Shown here one piece after another: positions 12,158 through 24,625 of a stretch of DNA of 64,000 nt (position 1 is its first letter; each line of letters begins with the position of its first letter). The stretch is from Asterella californica. Lineage: Eukaryota; Streptophyta; Marchantiopsida; Marchantiales; Aytoniaceae. Made by a program: the position numbers and the translations under genes. The notes beneath the pieces were generated by a model. That model did no database searches, had not been told where the DNA came from, and saw only the letters and a program-made list of their open reading frames with translations. The stretch covers positions 40,501,501-40,565,500 of the forward strand of contig JAYKYS010000002.1 of the NCBI GenBank assembly GCA_036924285.1. The letters run 5' to 3'.

Positions 12158-13422
12158 TTCTCTGTCAGACGTTAGTCTCTCTGAGTGAAGTTAAGACCTC
12201 AGAGAAGTTATATATTTTGAGTCTTAGTAGGTTGATTATCATGTCGATAGGATTTAAGCTCATGGGTTGTATTTGCGTGTCGCCCATGCACGCTTTCTAG
12301 CTGATTTAAGTTATCTTTCGGGGCTATGTGTCATTTTAGGTAGTTTAGGTTATACGCTGGCACTCTAGGGGGCTTGACGTGGTAGCCTATGAGTGTTGAT
12401 AAGTTACCAGGTAGTTTAAGACACAAAAGGACAGTCAAGTGGAGCTATGAACTCCCATTGGTCCATTTTTGTCTTTTGTAAAACTCTAAGTTTAGAAACA
12501 GAGCTCTAGAGTGGATTTCGAGCAATTGGTAAGAGTAATGCAAAATCTGAGAGCACAGGGAGATAGAGCTCGTCGTACCAAGCACTGTCAGCGAAAAGTT
12601 TGATCGATTTGGAGCAATAAAGAAGGAGTTATGGCTGATTGAAGTTCGATTTGTGTCAGAATTGCAGCACTTCTGTTGAATTTGGGGTTTTGAGTGTCAT
12701 TTGCAGCAGAATTGAGGAAATTGCTTCAAACCTTCGTGGTGGCGTTCATTGTCAGCCGGGCTACGACTGTCAAAAAAGTTTCAAGTGATTTGAGTTACTG
12801 AGTAATTCAGGGCGGCCGTTGAAGTAGAGGGGGTCTGTAAAGCTCGCAATCTAGAGCAACAACTTCAGAAAACGAAATCTGGAGTTCTGTGTACAATCAG
12901 GAGGTCCAACTTCACAGGAGTGTTCAGCAAGCTGTGTACTGCAAATCCTGTAAGAAACATCGAAATTGATCGAGCCAATCTCCTGTTATAGGTCGAAATA
13001 GCTGGCTGGGTACTAGAAATTGTCATAATTTCTCTGTTCAGAAAGTTTCTACTCATATCTTGGTGCTCTGAATTGATCTCAAGCTGAAACTTCGTATGTA
13101 TATCCAGTAGGACCTCATTGACATGTAGGAGAAGTTCTGAAGTCTAAACCTTCACATATTTCTCAATCCTGAGTGCCAAAGTTCACCGTCAGATCTTATC
13201 GTTGCTAGTTAAGCCTGAACTTTGCTTCCTGAACATATCAGAAGAGCCAAGAGACTTGTATGAGCGTTTTTCAGTATCACCTTGTAACCTGACGCCTATT
13301 CTTTGAACAAACCAGCCAACGCCAAGAGTCTAGTACTTCCCTAAGTAGACTGAACACAACCTTCAATCTCATATCACAGCCAGAAGGTTCCGCCCTTCCC
13401 GAGGAAAACTCTCAACTCAACA
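12119..13422 (+). repeat. 5' LTR of gypsy copy 1
   Basis: It starts TGTCGTGATGTG and ends CTCAACTCAACA, directly followed by the primer-binding-site sequence. Most of its length matches, in reverse orientation, the solo LTR at 16200-17570, including the stretches around 12250-12300 and 12400-12560. A ~70-140 bp piece near its left end is missing compared with the solo LTR. The flanking five bases are CACGG. No matching 3' LTR exists because the element is truncated at about 19050. Confidence 0.82.
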
Positions 13423-13445
13423 TCTGGTGCTTCCACTGAGAGCTC
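13423..13445 (+). other. Primer-binding site of gypsy copy 1
   Basis: Immediately after the LTR comes TCTGGTGCTTCCACTGAGAG. The same block (TGGTGCTTATACTGAGAGCT) follows the 5' LTR of copy 2. The TGG matches a tRNA CCA end, but the site is not the usual TGGTATCAGAGC of initiator-Met priming. I cannot name the tRNA. Confidence 0.65.
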
Positions 13446-13490
13446 TTGGGTGATTGATTGAGGAGGTTGAGTTTACAACAAGGAGAAAAG

Positions 13491-16199
13491 ATGGATCGCA
13501 AGAGCGCTGCTGCTGCTACTTCTGCGATTGCTGCATCTACGTCTACTGCAGCACCTTCTGTAGCACATGTGACTGCAACGACCTCTATACCTGGTCTGGA
13601 TACGGCTGAGATCTTGAAGACGCTTGCGGCCCTGGTCCAACAACATCCGATCGTTGGAGGGGGTGAGTTAAAATCCACCAAGGCTTTGCAAGCGATAGTG
13701 AATAGGTGTGGAAGGTTTGAAAGTAGAGATATTTCTAGATATCTGCGTGAGTATAGAGGAGAGATGGAGCTGGTTAGGGTTAGTGATGCTGAGATGATAG
13801 CAAGCTTTGAGTTAGCTGTCATTCCTGAGTTGCGAGACCAAGTTAGGGATGTACAGAGAAGAAACCTTGGAATCTGGATGAGTTTTGAGCGATCTCTTCG
13901 AGAGGAGTTTCTTGAGGAGGATTCGGAGAGAGTTACTAGAAGGACATTTCTAGACTGGGTTGAGCAGCAACCTGGTCGTATGATGAGCCTGAGTGAGTTG
14001 CTGAGAGAGTTTGATCAGAGATACTGGCAACTTTCAACTCTAGATGCTAAGAGAACAGAGCTTTTCTTGCAAGGTACCGATGATGTTACGGCAGATCGGT
14101 TGTGTTTTATGTTGGCCGATCGATCTGCTGAGGGAGGTGTTACTATGGATTGGGGGAGAGTTGAGGATGCTGTGGCTGTACTGACAAGATAGAGGAGGGG
14201 AAGAGTGGCTGTGAGAGGACGTCCGCTTGCAGAAGTGGTCACTCCACCTTATGCTGCTCCTCAAGTACAGCAGCTTTTGGCCCCTGCTCCCAGACCTGTT
14301 GTCCTAGCTGCAGTTCCTTTGATGCCAGTTGTGCCAGCTCCGGCACAAAGGGTACCTGTTCAGAGGCCTGCGGAGAACCATGGTCAACATAACCAGATTG
14401 AAGACCTGATTCGGCAGATGCGAGAGTTGAAGGTAGAGCTAGCTGGATTGCAGAGAGAGCAGCCACCGACGCCTGCTGCTGCACGTCCAGGAGGAGCTCC
14501 GGTTCGTAGATGTATTTGGTGTGACAGTCCTGATCATTTCCGAGGAGACTGTCAAGAGCTCACAACTGCTTTGCGAGATGGTGTGGTTCGCTATCAGAAT
14601 GGTAGGCTGCACCTTTCTTTTACTGGAGAGCCGTTGAGCACGCAGTTTGGGCGAGGAGGTATGAGGAGTCTACCTCAGATTGCTGCGGCTGCAACAGCAA
14701 CTGCGTTAATGGCACCGCTGGTAAATTCTGATGTATATGCTGGGCATATTGAGGTCTCTTCTAGTCCTACATTGCTAGATAGGACTGCTGAGAAGAGTGT
14801 GGCTCCAGTTCCTTCTGAGATATTGAAGAGAGGAGCCGAGTCTATTCGTAGGGTCACAGGATGGAGAGATCATGTAGATGCTACTTCTATCAGAGCATTC
14901 TTGGATGTAGATAGACACGTTCATTGGCAGGATGCTTCTGTGGAGAAAAAGAGGCGACGAGAAGCCTCTGAACTTGATATTGGAGTTCCTGAGGAGACTG
15001 GGGATAGACGAAGAGTCACAAGGAGACGAGCGGCTCTTCCTGAAGACATCCCGTCTACTTCTGTAGCTCCTCCACCTGCATCAGGTCCTATGGAGGACGT
15101 GCAGAGATCCCAGCAGGAGCCAACGACTGCTGGTAGGCGGTTTATTGCCCAAGAGAAAGGGAAGGGACCGGCTTATAAGTTGGCAGCTGATATTGAAACT
15201 TCTATTGATCTGAAGAGCATCTTGGAGCAGAGGATACTGGATGCACGAATCGAGTTTTCTCTCCGGGAAGTTCTTGGTATTGCAAAGAGGGAGTTTCACG
15301 AGCTGATCATCGACATCATCAAGCGCAAGAGACAGGTGATGTCTGAACAAGTAGAAAGTCAAATGATAGATGTAGTGAGAGCTTCAGTGAATGATGCAGA
15401 GTTTGGAAAGGTGCATTTTCAGGAAGTTGATGACCAGGTCTACCAGCAAGAAGCGTTAGTTGCTGATACCAACACTATTGAGTTCGATGATGAAGAAGCT
15501 GACGAGGAGAGTCCAGCTACTGATAGTGATTTCAGAAGGAGACATTGGGCTCGTGCTACAACTGCTACACGAGTTCGTCTTGGAAGTTTGGCTGAACCTG
15601 TTGCTGCTTTAGTTGATCACGGATCTGAGATCAACATCATGTCACGGGAGGTGTACGAGAGAGGTCAGTGACCTATCGAGCTGAACCATGGTTGGGTGTT
15701 AAGTGCTACAAACAACCAGAAGGGTGAGTTATACGGCACTTGTCCTAACGTGAAGGTGAAGATAGGTGATGTGGATGTGGATCAACATTTCTTCGTGCAG
15801 TCTTCTGCTTCATATCCTGTGATTCTTGGTCAGCCTTATATCACTGCGGTTCGAATGGAGACCAAAGTGATGGATGATGGATCTCATTATGCTAGGATCC
15901 GTAGTCCAGATGATAGACGTTCTGTGCAGTTTCTGATCATTCGTACGAACCACGAACAAAACCGGCAGACCTTGAGGGATTCTCCTATCTGTAGGAGTAA
16001 GGGTTTTCAGAAACCACTCTCGTAGGACGAGATAGCGAGAGTGATGGATCTACTGCTACTATGATCCCGCTTGAGCAGCCTGAGGGATCACAGGAGGCTG
16101 ATGGAGAGGCTGGTCAAGATTCAGAAAGTAGTTGCACTGTACATAGTTGGAAATCTGGTTTGATGGCTTTCAGTTCTGATGATTGGAGTGAGTTCACGA
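13491..16199 (+). pseudogene. Gypsy copy 1 gag and protease (dead)
   Basis: One reading frame runs from the ATG at 13491, chosen because copy 2 starts at the equivalent ATG. It contains a helical capsid-like gag with the patch LREEFLEEDSERVTRR near 13900, and a zinc knuckle CIWCDSPDHFRGDC near 14515 (CX2CX4HX4C). A charged linker ADIETSIDLKSILEQRILDA near 15190 and an aspartic protease with VDHGSEINIMS near 15612 follow. In-frame stops occur at 14190 (TAG), 15669 (TGA where copy 2 has TGG) and 16023. A frameshift precedes the last recognisable residues, which stop at the inserted solo LTR. The active site is D-H-G instead of D-[ST]-G, as in copy 2, so this is a family trait and not decay. Confidence 0.85.
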
Positions 16200-17570
16200 T
16201 GTCGGAGTGTGATCCATCTACTTAGGAAAGCGCCGAGCTTCTGGCTGTGGTTGTTCACTCAAGAGGTTGGCTTTCAGGTTACAACAGGGCTATAAACACC
16301 CACACAGGTGTGTAAGATCCTGTAATATACTCAGAAAGCGAAATTCAGGTCTAGCTGGTAGTAATATATTTAGGCGGTGAACTTTGACACAGAAGGAAAG
16401 GAAAACTATGAAGGTTTAGACTTCTAAACTTCCCCTACATGTAATAAGGTCCTACTGAACACACACATGAAGTTTCAGGCTGAGACTAAATTCTAGCACC
16501 GAGATGTTGACAGAAAAGTTCTGAGTAAGAAAATAACTGCAATTTCTGGTACCCAGATGGCTATTTCAACCTAGAACAGAAGATTGGCTCGATGAATTTC
16601 AAATATTCTCACAGTATTTGAAGTCTACAGGATGCTGAACATCCCTGTGAAGTTGGGACTCTTGATTGTTTATAGAACTCCAGATCTCCTTCTCTGAAGT
16701 CGCTGCTCTAGATTAAGAGCTTTTCAGACCCCCTCTGCTTCAGCGGCCGCCCTGAATTACTCAATCACTCAAATGATTCGAAACTTTTTGGACAGTCGTA
16801 GCCCTCCTGACAGTGAACTCAACAACGAAGTTTTGAAGTGATTTCCTCAATTCTGCTGCAATTGGCACCGAAAACCCCAAAATCAACAAAAGTGATGCAG
16901 TTTTGGCACAATCCAAACTTCAATTGGGCATAACTCCTTGTTTATTGATCCAAATCGAGCAAAAATTTCACTGACAGTGCTTGGCACGACGAGCTCTCTC
17001 TTCCTGTGTTCTCAGATTTCGCATTACTCTTACCAATTGCTCGAAATCCACTCTAGAGCTCTGTTTCTAAACTTAGAGTTTTACAAAAGACAAAAATGGA
17101 CCAATGGGAGTTCATAGCTCCACTTGACTGTCCTTTTGTGCCTTAAACTACCTGGTAACTTATCTACACTCATAGGCTACCACGTCAAGCCCCCTAGAGT
17201 GCCAACGTAAAACTTAAACTACCTAAAACGACACGTAGCCCCAAAAATTAACTTAAATCAGCTAGAAAGCGTGCATGGGCGACAAGTAAGTTCAACCCAT
17301 GAGCTCAAACCCCTATCAGCATGGAAACCCTAAGTTATGTACATTAAACGTCATAGACAAGTAAGAAGTCACTTGCACAAGCGCACAAATGCTTGAACAA
17401 GATAACTAACGTACTATCAGCCTACTAGGACTCAAAATAGTGTTAACACCGTATGCAAAGATGTCAAACATATACATAAAGGACTAGAAGTAGTATGAGC
17501 TAACTTCTAGAACTACTAAACCTAAGCGTCGGAGTAGAAGTCAAGCATGTAACCGCCAAGTAGCACGACA
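16200..17570 (-). mobile_element. Solo LTR inserted in gypsy copy 1
   Basis: Read on the minus strand it begins TGTCGTGCTACTTGGCGG at 17570 and ends CACTCCGACA at 16200, a length of 1371 bp. It is related to the 5' LTR of copy 1 but lies in the opposite orientation. The coding sequence on either side (EFT before, RIEDL after) joins cleanly when compared with copy 2, so this is a true insertion. Flanks share ACG(A/C), a decayed target-site duplication at best. No internal domain is present, so it arose by LTR-LTR recombination or is a fragment. Confidence 0.8.
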
Positions 17571-19050
17571 ACGCGGATAGAGGATTTGACTGAGAAGAGT
17601 AGAAGGCAGATGGAGGGGTGTGCAGCAAATCTGCGTTGTACAGGAGTTCTGAAGGAAGATGAGATGATTTCTGGTGTTTATGAGGAGTTTGTAGGTGTAC
17701 AATCTTTTGTTCGTTGGCTGGATGATGTAGATAGGTTGATGGAATAGATGGGAGGTAGGGTGGTGATCCCCATCCATTCTCGTGAAGTCTATGAGGAGAG
17801 TACACGCCAAGTACACGCCAAGTATAAAGCTGTAGCGAGGAAGGTGAGACCTGTGGCGACCCAATTACTTGTTGATTCTCAGCAGCAGATGGAGTTAGCG
17901 GCTGCTGAGCCTGTGCTTAGAGATCCTACACAGGTAGGACACAAGTTTACTCAAGAGACACTCGAGCAGCTCCAGATAGGAGGGGGTGGCTTCTTGACTG
18001 AAGAGGAGAAACGAGCTTTTGAACAGATGAGAGTTAGCCATGGTAAGGCATTTTCTTTCTCGGCTGAGGAGATAGGTTGTGTGGATCCTAGTGTGATAGC
18101 TCCGATGGTTATCTTCACTGTTCCTCACGTACCTTGGGACTTGAAGCCGATTCCAGTCTCTCGTGCCTTGCTACCGAAGGTGATTGAGTTACTGAAGGAG
18201 AGGATGCAGATGGGTATTCTTGAATCATCTATGGCTCCGTACTCTAGCCGATGGTTCACAGTACCTAAGAAGACAGGAGCTCTGCGCTTCATCCAAGACT
18301 TGCAGCCTGCCAACAACATCAGGATTCGAGACGTTGGAACAAGACCAGTGGTTGATGAAGTAGCTGAGGCGTTTGCTGGAAGGTCAATCTATTCTATTGG
18401 AGATATGTTTTCAGGTTATGATCGGTTTCAGCTTGCTTTGGAGAGTAGAGACTTGACTACCATGCGTACACCTTCGGGATTGATGCGGATGTGTACTCTT
18501 CCTCAGGGTGCGACAAACTCAATAGCCCATATGCAGAATGCGATGCATAAGGTGTTACGAGAGTTTGTACCTGAGGTCACTATCCCGTTTCTGGATGATA
18601 TTCCCATGAAAAGCTGTCCGGTGGAAGACAAAAACGAAGCTGTGACTTCTGATGGATGCAGAAAGTTCGTTGCAGACCACATTCGGGATGTGGAGAAGAT
18701 TTTGATGCGTTTGGAGGAGGTACACCTCACTCTATCATGTACCAAATCTCGTTTTGGTATGTTAGAGATTGTGGTGGTGGGTCATTTGTGGTACTTTTGG
18801 GAGGCGTCCGAACCTAGAGAAGATAGATGCTATAGCAAGGATAGCTGACTGCACCAACATCACTGAGGTTCGACGGTTCTTGGGAGCTTGTGTGTTCTTT
18901 CGTGTGAGTATTCCTCATTATGCACACATTGCCGAGCCTCTGTATGCACTTCTGAGAAAAGGAAAGAGGTTTACTTGGCAGCAAGAACATCATGAGACGA
19001 TGAAGTAGCTGAAGGAGATTCTGAAGTCTCCACCTATACTAAGGAGGCTT
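17571..19050 (+). pseudogene. Gypsy copy 1 reverse transcriptase (dead, 3' truncated)
   Basis: This continues the polyprotein after the solo LTR. The spacer before RT holds a TAG at 17745. RT motifs follow in order: KPIPVSRALLPKVIELL near 18150, SSRWFTVPKKTGALRFIQDL near 18240, YSIGDMFSGYDRFQL near 18390, LPQGATNS near 18500, and the catalytic box FLDD at 18588-18599. A frameshift lies near 18770-18800, and RNase H starts with RRFLGACVFF near 18875. Homology to copy 2 stops abruptly at about 19050. The rest of RNase H, integrase and the 3' LTR are missing. Confidence 0.85.
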
Positions 19051-19190
19051 AGCTACGAGAGCGTCATCAAGATGGCATCAAGAGCACGGGAAACTTTTGT
19101 TAATCAGCTAATTAATCATCGAGTCAGCTTAGCAATGACAATGAAAGCTGTGAGACCTTTAGTAATGAAGGGGTCGGCTTTGTAAAGACA
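19051..19190 (+). repeat. Fragment of a copy-2-type LTR
   Basis: The sequence from about 19060 (GATGGCATCAAGAGCACG) matches the interior of the copy 2 LTR at about 55775-55880, including its GTCGGCTT and TTTAGTAATGAAG repeat. It joins directly to truncated copy 1 RNase H, marking a deletion or recombination breakpoint between two gypsy elements. Confidence 0.75.
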
Positions 19191-19198
19191 ACTGGAAG

Positions 19199-19700
19199 CA
19201 TAACTCTTTACTCAGAAGTCTATTTGAGGCGTGCTTTGTATCATTGGAACCGGCTCGACGAGAGGAAAGAGCAAGAAAGATCAGATGGGTGAAAACCATC
19301 AAGTTTTCACAAAGTAACTTCAGGACGCTTCCCAGAGTTAAACGGGACAAAAAGGGAGAATTTCAACTCGGGAAGACGTAACTCTTTGCTTGGGTGTCTA
19401 TTCGGATCGTGTTCGCTACTGTTGGAACCGGTACGACGAGAGGAACACATGAGAGTTAAGATCAGAGAAAACTATCACATTTCCACAGAGCATATCGTTA
19501 GAACTGACTCGGAGAGAGGAAGGTAAAAAAGGAGGTTAGATCAGATAAAAATACCCAATTTTCATAGAACACCTTCAGGACGCATCTTGAAGTTAGACTG
19601 AGAAGAAGAGGGAGAATTCAGCTCGTGAAAGCCTAACTTCATGTTAGTGGGTCTATTGGGGGTGTATTGGATCAGCTTTTCGAGGAGAATAAGATGAGAA
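19199..19700 (+). repeat. Degenerate ~178-bp tandem repeat
   Basis: Units start at 19201 (TAACTCTTTACTCAGAAGTC), 19379 (TAACTCTTTGCTTGGGTGTC) and 19633 (TAACTTCATGTTAGTGGGTC). Each carries a TTGGAACCGG-like box, a GACGAGAGGAA box and a CTTCAGGACGC box. Unit 2 is longer because the part around 19450-19580 is itself duplicated. A further weak match to the TACCATTGGAA portion appears near 19820. Confidence 0.75.
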
Positions 19701-20239
19701 AATCAAGTATACAAAAATGGACAAAAAATCTAACAAGGAAGGGGCAGGTAGAAGAAAAAAGGACTTAATCTTTGAGGAGGCATAATTGTTGGTAGGAAGG
19801 TCCGTTTCAAACACCTTGGGTACCATTGGAAAGATATTTTGAGGTCTATGCACTACAGTTGACAGATTTTGGTTAAGAGCACTTGTGTGCAAAATTTAGA
19901 GACATCTAAGTCTGGTTGTAAATTTTGTGTATAAAAGAAAAAATACTGAAGGTTTGGATTGAATATTTGTCATTGGTGAGTTGTTGCTCATCATTCTGGA
20001 CCGAACATACTTTCCACATCTAGATATCTTGCATATTCTTGGTCACATTGCGTCTAACAATACGACATTAGCACATAAAGCGGCATGGTACATTTGACCA
20101 ATGACATCAAGTGATCCATGACCATATTCCATCTCACCTGTCACAAAAACCTTTTTGTGTCGATTGTTACAACTAACTTCAGCTGCACACCTTAATCACA
20201 AGCAGGAGACAATATAGACTACATCCTTGTCGAGGACAA
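19701..20239. other. Spacer after the satellite
   Basis: A 79-codon minus-strand frame at 19653-19892 lies partly in the satellite and has no recognisable domain. Nothing else is supported. Confidence 0.4.
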
Positions 20240-20720
20240 GTGACACGAAAAACCTAGCAAAACTCCAAAATCTTCTTGTGTCCTCATAGATCATACTCAA
20301 CTAGTCCATGAACTATGAGCTCATCCTCTACATCTGCATGGATCTCATCCTCCAACCCATCTATAGTAGCTACGGCCAGACTATGATCAACTTGGTTGTC
20401 TGCAACTACAAGTTGACTATCTTCCACTACCGGAACCTCCATGGTTTCCGTGCCATCTACCCTCCATCTGCTAGAATATCATGAAAGGAGGCGTCTTGGA
20501 CAGGGAGCACATGCGCAATATGATCAACACATATCTATTTTATATCCTCTATACGACCAGCTGATCCGTCTAACAACCATCTCATACACATAGCATGTGT
20601 GGCATCAAGATCCAAAGCATGACGTAAACGGTTATAAGAGTCTAAAGTCCTCCGGAATCCTAATAACAGGAACTACATCAGATTGTCTTCTACCATGGTA
20701 GTTGGTTCGATCAAAAACAT
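20240..20720 (-). pseudogene. Unidentified coding relic (acidic)
   Basis: In one minus-strand frame a protein-like stretch reads SYNRLRHALDLDATHAMCMR and continues GSAGRIEDIK, then VDHIAHVLPVQDASFHDILA. Another frame downstream gives an acidic stretch with VVEDSQLVVADNQVDHSLA and EDEIHADVEDELIVHG. Stops and a frame change are present. The residues look like real protein and not random translation, but I do not recognise the family. A transposable-element protein or a dead host gene are both possible. Confidence 0.35.
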
Positions 20721-20995
20721 ACGTCCGGGTGTCATTCATTCAACTGTCAAATATGAATAATATTCTCCATCAGCTCTTCATCTATCCATACATCTAGAAC
20801 CTATATACAACTATACATATACTAATTTCATGTAACTCTAAATAAGTGTCGCGGAAGCAATGGTTCTTGGTTTATCGTCATTTAGCTTTCGCTGCTGGTT
20901 GGAAAGAACGCAAACCTTTCCCTCCCATCTTGCAGGCTGCGGTTCTGGAAACATGGGAGGAAGTCGGAGAAGTACATGTAGGATATATTCCTTAG

Positions 20996-21119
20996 GAACC
21001 ATTGTATTTATTTTCTTTTTTCTTGGCAGTAGGTCTCCTCTCTCCAAGGAAGCATAAGAACCATTTTATTTATTTTCTTTTTTCTTGGCAGTAGGCCTCC
21101 TCTCTCCAAGGAAGCATTG
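20996..21119 (+). repeat. 62-bp tandem duplication with a splice-acceptor-like core
   Basis: Units start at 20996 and 21058, both beginning GAACCATT and ending in CTCCAAGGAAGCAT. They differ at a few positions. Each unit contains a T-rich run followed by CTTGGCAG and then TAGG, which looks like a 3' splice site, but no convincing exon follows. Confidence 0.9.
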
Positions 21120-22049
21120 ACAGTAGTTGTCAATGTTGAGGAGAGTTTGGAACTTCCGCTGCAACAGGTGCAGCTGGAGGGGTTCAACTCCCCTCGGAAG
21201 TACATGATCATTTCGGGGTTTCAACTCCTCTCCCAAGCGAGATAAATCTGCAAGAAAAGAAGATGGTACATGAAGGCTTGCTACACCCAAACCAAACATT
21301 ACACCGTGAACTCGCACTTGACAAGTACTCATTCTAAGACTCGACACTCACAGTCAAAAAAAATATGAAACAAAGGAATTCGAAACTCTGTGTCACAACC
21401 ACAAGGAAAACCAACAATAATTTGAATAGGTAGAATAAAAGCGTTGCTTTACAAGGATAATATGTGTTTGTTCAGAAGAAAGCAAAATTCTGACTGCTTT
21501 CAGATAGAGAAGAGAAAAAAATTCCCATAGAATACCTTAGAAAAAATATATGCATCATGAAATGCAATGCTTTCCGACTTTCTTGTTTGGGAAAAAAGTC
21601 AACTCGAGCTTACACTATGGAAGTCTGCACTCTCAAAATCAGAGAGACATTTTACGGGGATCCTCTGCTCTCAAAACTTAAGTGAAACATGATCAACACG
21701 GAATCTGAAGTGGGAGATAGTAAGGCCAAAACTCTTCAGAACCTGAGTAGAAATGTTCAAGTAAAAAAACATCGAGAGGTTGTAAAAGATCACACTATGA
21801 GTAGATGACGACAAGTGCTCATGTGCCTCTGCCAAAACCTGAAAATGTAAAAAAAACAGTCATTAAACAATGACAATCTTCAAGGTTTTTGCTTTAGAAC
21901 AAAAAGAATGAGAATAGATCACTTATCAATCAATGCTCCCTTTGTCCACCAAATAGTAGACCTCGAAGCTCAGTCTTCCACTAGGTTGAGCGCTCTGGCA
22001 AGTAATGTCGCACTAATGATCTGTTTCGCACATGAGTGTTTTGTGGTCG
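21120..22049. other. Spacer
   Basis: AT-rich with long A runs near 21355, 21530 and 21850. No supported gene. Confidence 0.4.
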
Positions 22050-24420
22050 TCGTTCTCTTGACTTGCATGGTTCACGCAAAATGTTCTCGTTCCGTCCATA
22101 GCACGAGCTGCAAGACGTGCCTCATGAGACTTGTCATAGTGGATCTATTTTGATGCGAACTTGTTTATGACTGAGTTGAACGTCTCCGAAAGATAGTTCT
22201 CTCACACGAGTGTAAAAACACATCTTTGCAGACATAATATGCTTGTCAAGAAATACGACCATAGCACGATGCGTTGAAAATCTACATATGAAGTGACGAT
22301 TGACCTTAGATGCTAAACACCACAGAAACATACATTGACTGAAATTTGAGTTGAAGTTTGGCTTACCCTCGTCATAATACTTGTCAGCTTGTTGCAAGCC
22401 CGAGTCCTCTCGTACACAACAAGGTCTATTTGTGTCAGTTTCAACTCCAAGGAATCTACAACTAGATGCTGATCGGTCCAGTGATCAGCCGTATTCTTGA
22501 TATCTCTACACAGCAAAACAACATCGACGTCTTCTTGTGGATATCTCCCATCCGCGAACTTTGTTCTCTAAGCATTCATTTGACTACAAGTGTATATCCA
22601 TCTTTTCAACTTGTCAACTAGACCATGCGTGCTGATCTCCGGGAACTTGTAGGGTCGAGAGCCGAGAGAGGTGTTCGAGGTCATCTCGCGCATCCCTACC
22701 ACTCGCTGAACCAGTGTTGACTTTTTCTCTGTATCTAATGCGTCTTGAGCACAAAGTCATCCCACCAGCTGGATCTTTGTAAGAAGCTCCAAGTTCGCTG
22801 GAATTTCATAATCTTCTATACCACTCTGCGCTCGTTTCTTCTTCACCACATCTAACAAATTTTTTTTTGATTATATTCTTACACTTGTGTCAGAAGTCAT
22901 TCTGAGATACGATTCCGTATTCTAGCAAGATAGCATCTACTGAAGCCTTATCATCATGAATGATCTCGTCAGGAGTGATCGCTCGTGCTATCAATCGCTG
23001 AATCCTCATCTCGAATGCTTTGTCCTCGATCAGCCATGCATTGTTATCCGTCTTCACTTGCGTCATGTTCATCAACTCGATACAATGTCCATCTTGCTTG
23101 TCAATGAACGCGCATGTTCCATTGTATCCATTACGAGACGAGTCGTATCATAAATCGGTCATTATCACAAAATCTCCTACAACAAATGATTACATGTAAA
23201 TGTTCACATATCTTTCACATCATCAAGACAATCAAACTCACAGGCACTCACTTTCTACCGATACCTCATCACCATTGAGAAAAGTGCTTGGATCTCTTCT
23301 TTCTCAATCGCCCACCTCTCTATTGCTGCTTGGATCCACCCAACTCGTCTAACCATACCGGACTAAAATTTGAAAAAATGACTCTCCAAGACCGAGGCTA
23401 AATCCATCTTTGTATACACACTGTCCAGTTGTGTGAGTCCTAATCCAGCTGACAACCAAGCGTGATAAATACGATGTAGTACATCTGGGACGCATAAAAA
23501 ATCTCAATTGTCGATCTTCATCCGTATGTGTGTTGTGCGAGACATCTGAACTTGATCGACCAAGTTTGATGGATAAGCTTGATAGTTGGAGACAAAAAAT
23601 ACTCCGCACATCCAAAATGATGACACTTCATCTTATAGTCTTGAAATAATTCTCTACAAATCGTATGTCGACAAATCATCTACTGATAAGACTCCACTAT
23701 ATCTACAGACCTTTGAGAATCACCCACATAATCTACTGGAGCTTGAGAGTCACATACAACCGTATGCAAGTTCGAGTGTGGTGTAGAAATCTAATTATAA
23801 AATAGAAACAACTAACGTTATACAAAATACTTGCATTTAACATCATATACACACCATTTGATACATAAGAAGACTTGAAGAACTAGAATAAACTCACTAA
23901 ACATATTTGAACCTCTTACCGGTGATGTTGTGTGTTGAATGCCAAAGGCATGAAGTATCTTCAGAGGAGCATCAAAACAATCTCTCCTAGTGTTATGTCA
24001 ACTCTCTCAGATCACCCTCTTCTAACATTACATTTGGTACTGTCTCCTCCTCCGTGACAGCCTGTGCTCTTGCACTTGTCTCTCGCGAAGTGATCTATGC
24101 GAGGACAAGCAACTTAAAAAAGAAAAAGAAAAACAGCAGTACGACTTGCATCCGGACCTAAAACATAGCGCGTCATCAATGACTCCGGCATTCTCACCTT
24201 CCCTCCTGGTACCTCAAGACATCCTCTAGGTAAATAACGGTCTCAAGATGTCTAGGCCACACTCTCGGGGGCATCTTGCCTCTGAAGTTCTTCAAGAACT
24301 GAACTATAACTATAAGATCTCTACAACTAGAAAAAACAAAAAAAACAAAAAGTAGCAAACAAATGAAAAAAGAGCAAAAAGTTATGTGTGCAAAACCTAC
24401 ACACACCCCGCTTGAGGTGT
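22050..24420 (-). pseudogene. Family X relic 1: unidentified eroded gene
   Basis: Minus-strand fragments in changing frames run from about 24400 down to 22050. They include MPPRVWPRHLETVIYLEDVL (near 24260), HNTRRDCFDAPLKILHAFG (near 23970), WIQAAIERWAIEKEEIQALF (near 23320), IELMNMTQVKTDNNAWLIED (near 23050), FADGRYPQEDVDVVLLCRDI (near 22530), and STHRAMVVFLDKHIMSAKM (near 22260). GT...AG intron-like gaps follow the second fragment (GTAAG near 23929 to TTATAATTAG near 23795). A related sequence lies on the plus strand at 31931-32560. I do not recognise the family. Two dispersed copies suggest a mobile element or a multigene family. Confidence 0.45.
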
Positions 24421-24625
24421 GTGCAGGACTTTACAGCAGATCTAACAAGTGTAGACCAAGAAGAGGTGTAGAAAAGATAAGGAAAAAAATAAAACATCAA
24501 TACAAAGAAAAACATAGACAAGATCGCTAATGCTCATTTCAATAGTTTATTGATATAGTTTCAGATGGGAGGTTTTTTATTTTTTGTTTTTTTATCTATG
24601 AGAGTTCCAGAGCTTCTGAGAAAAA

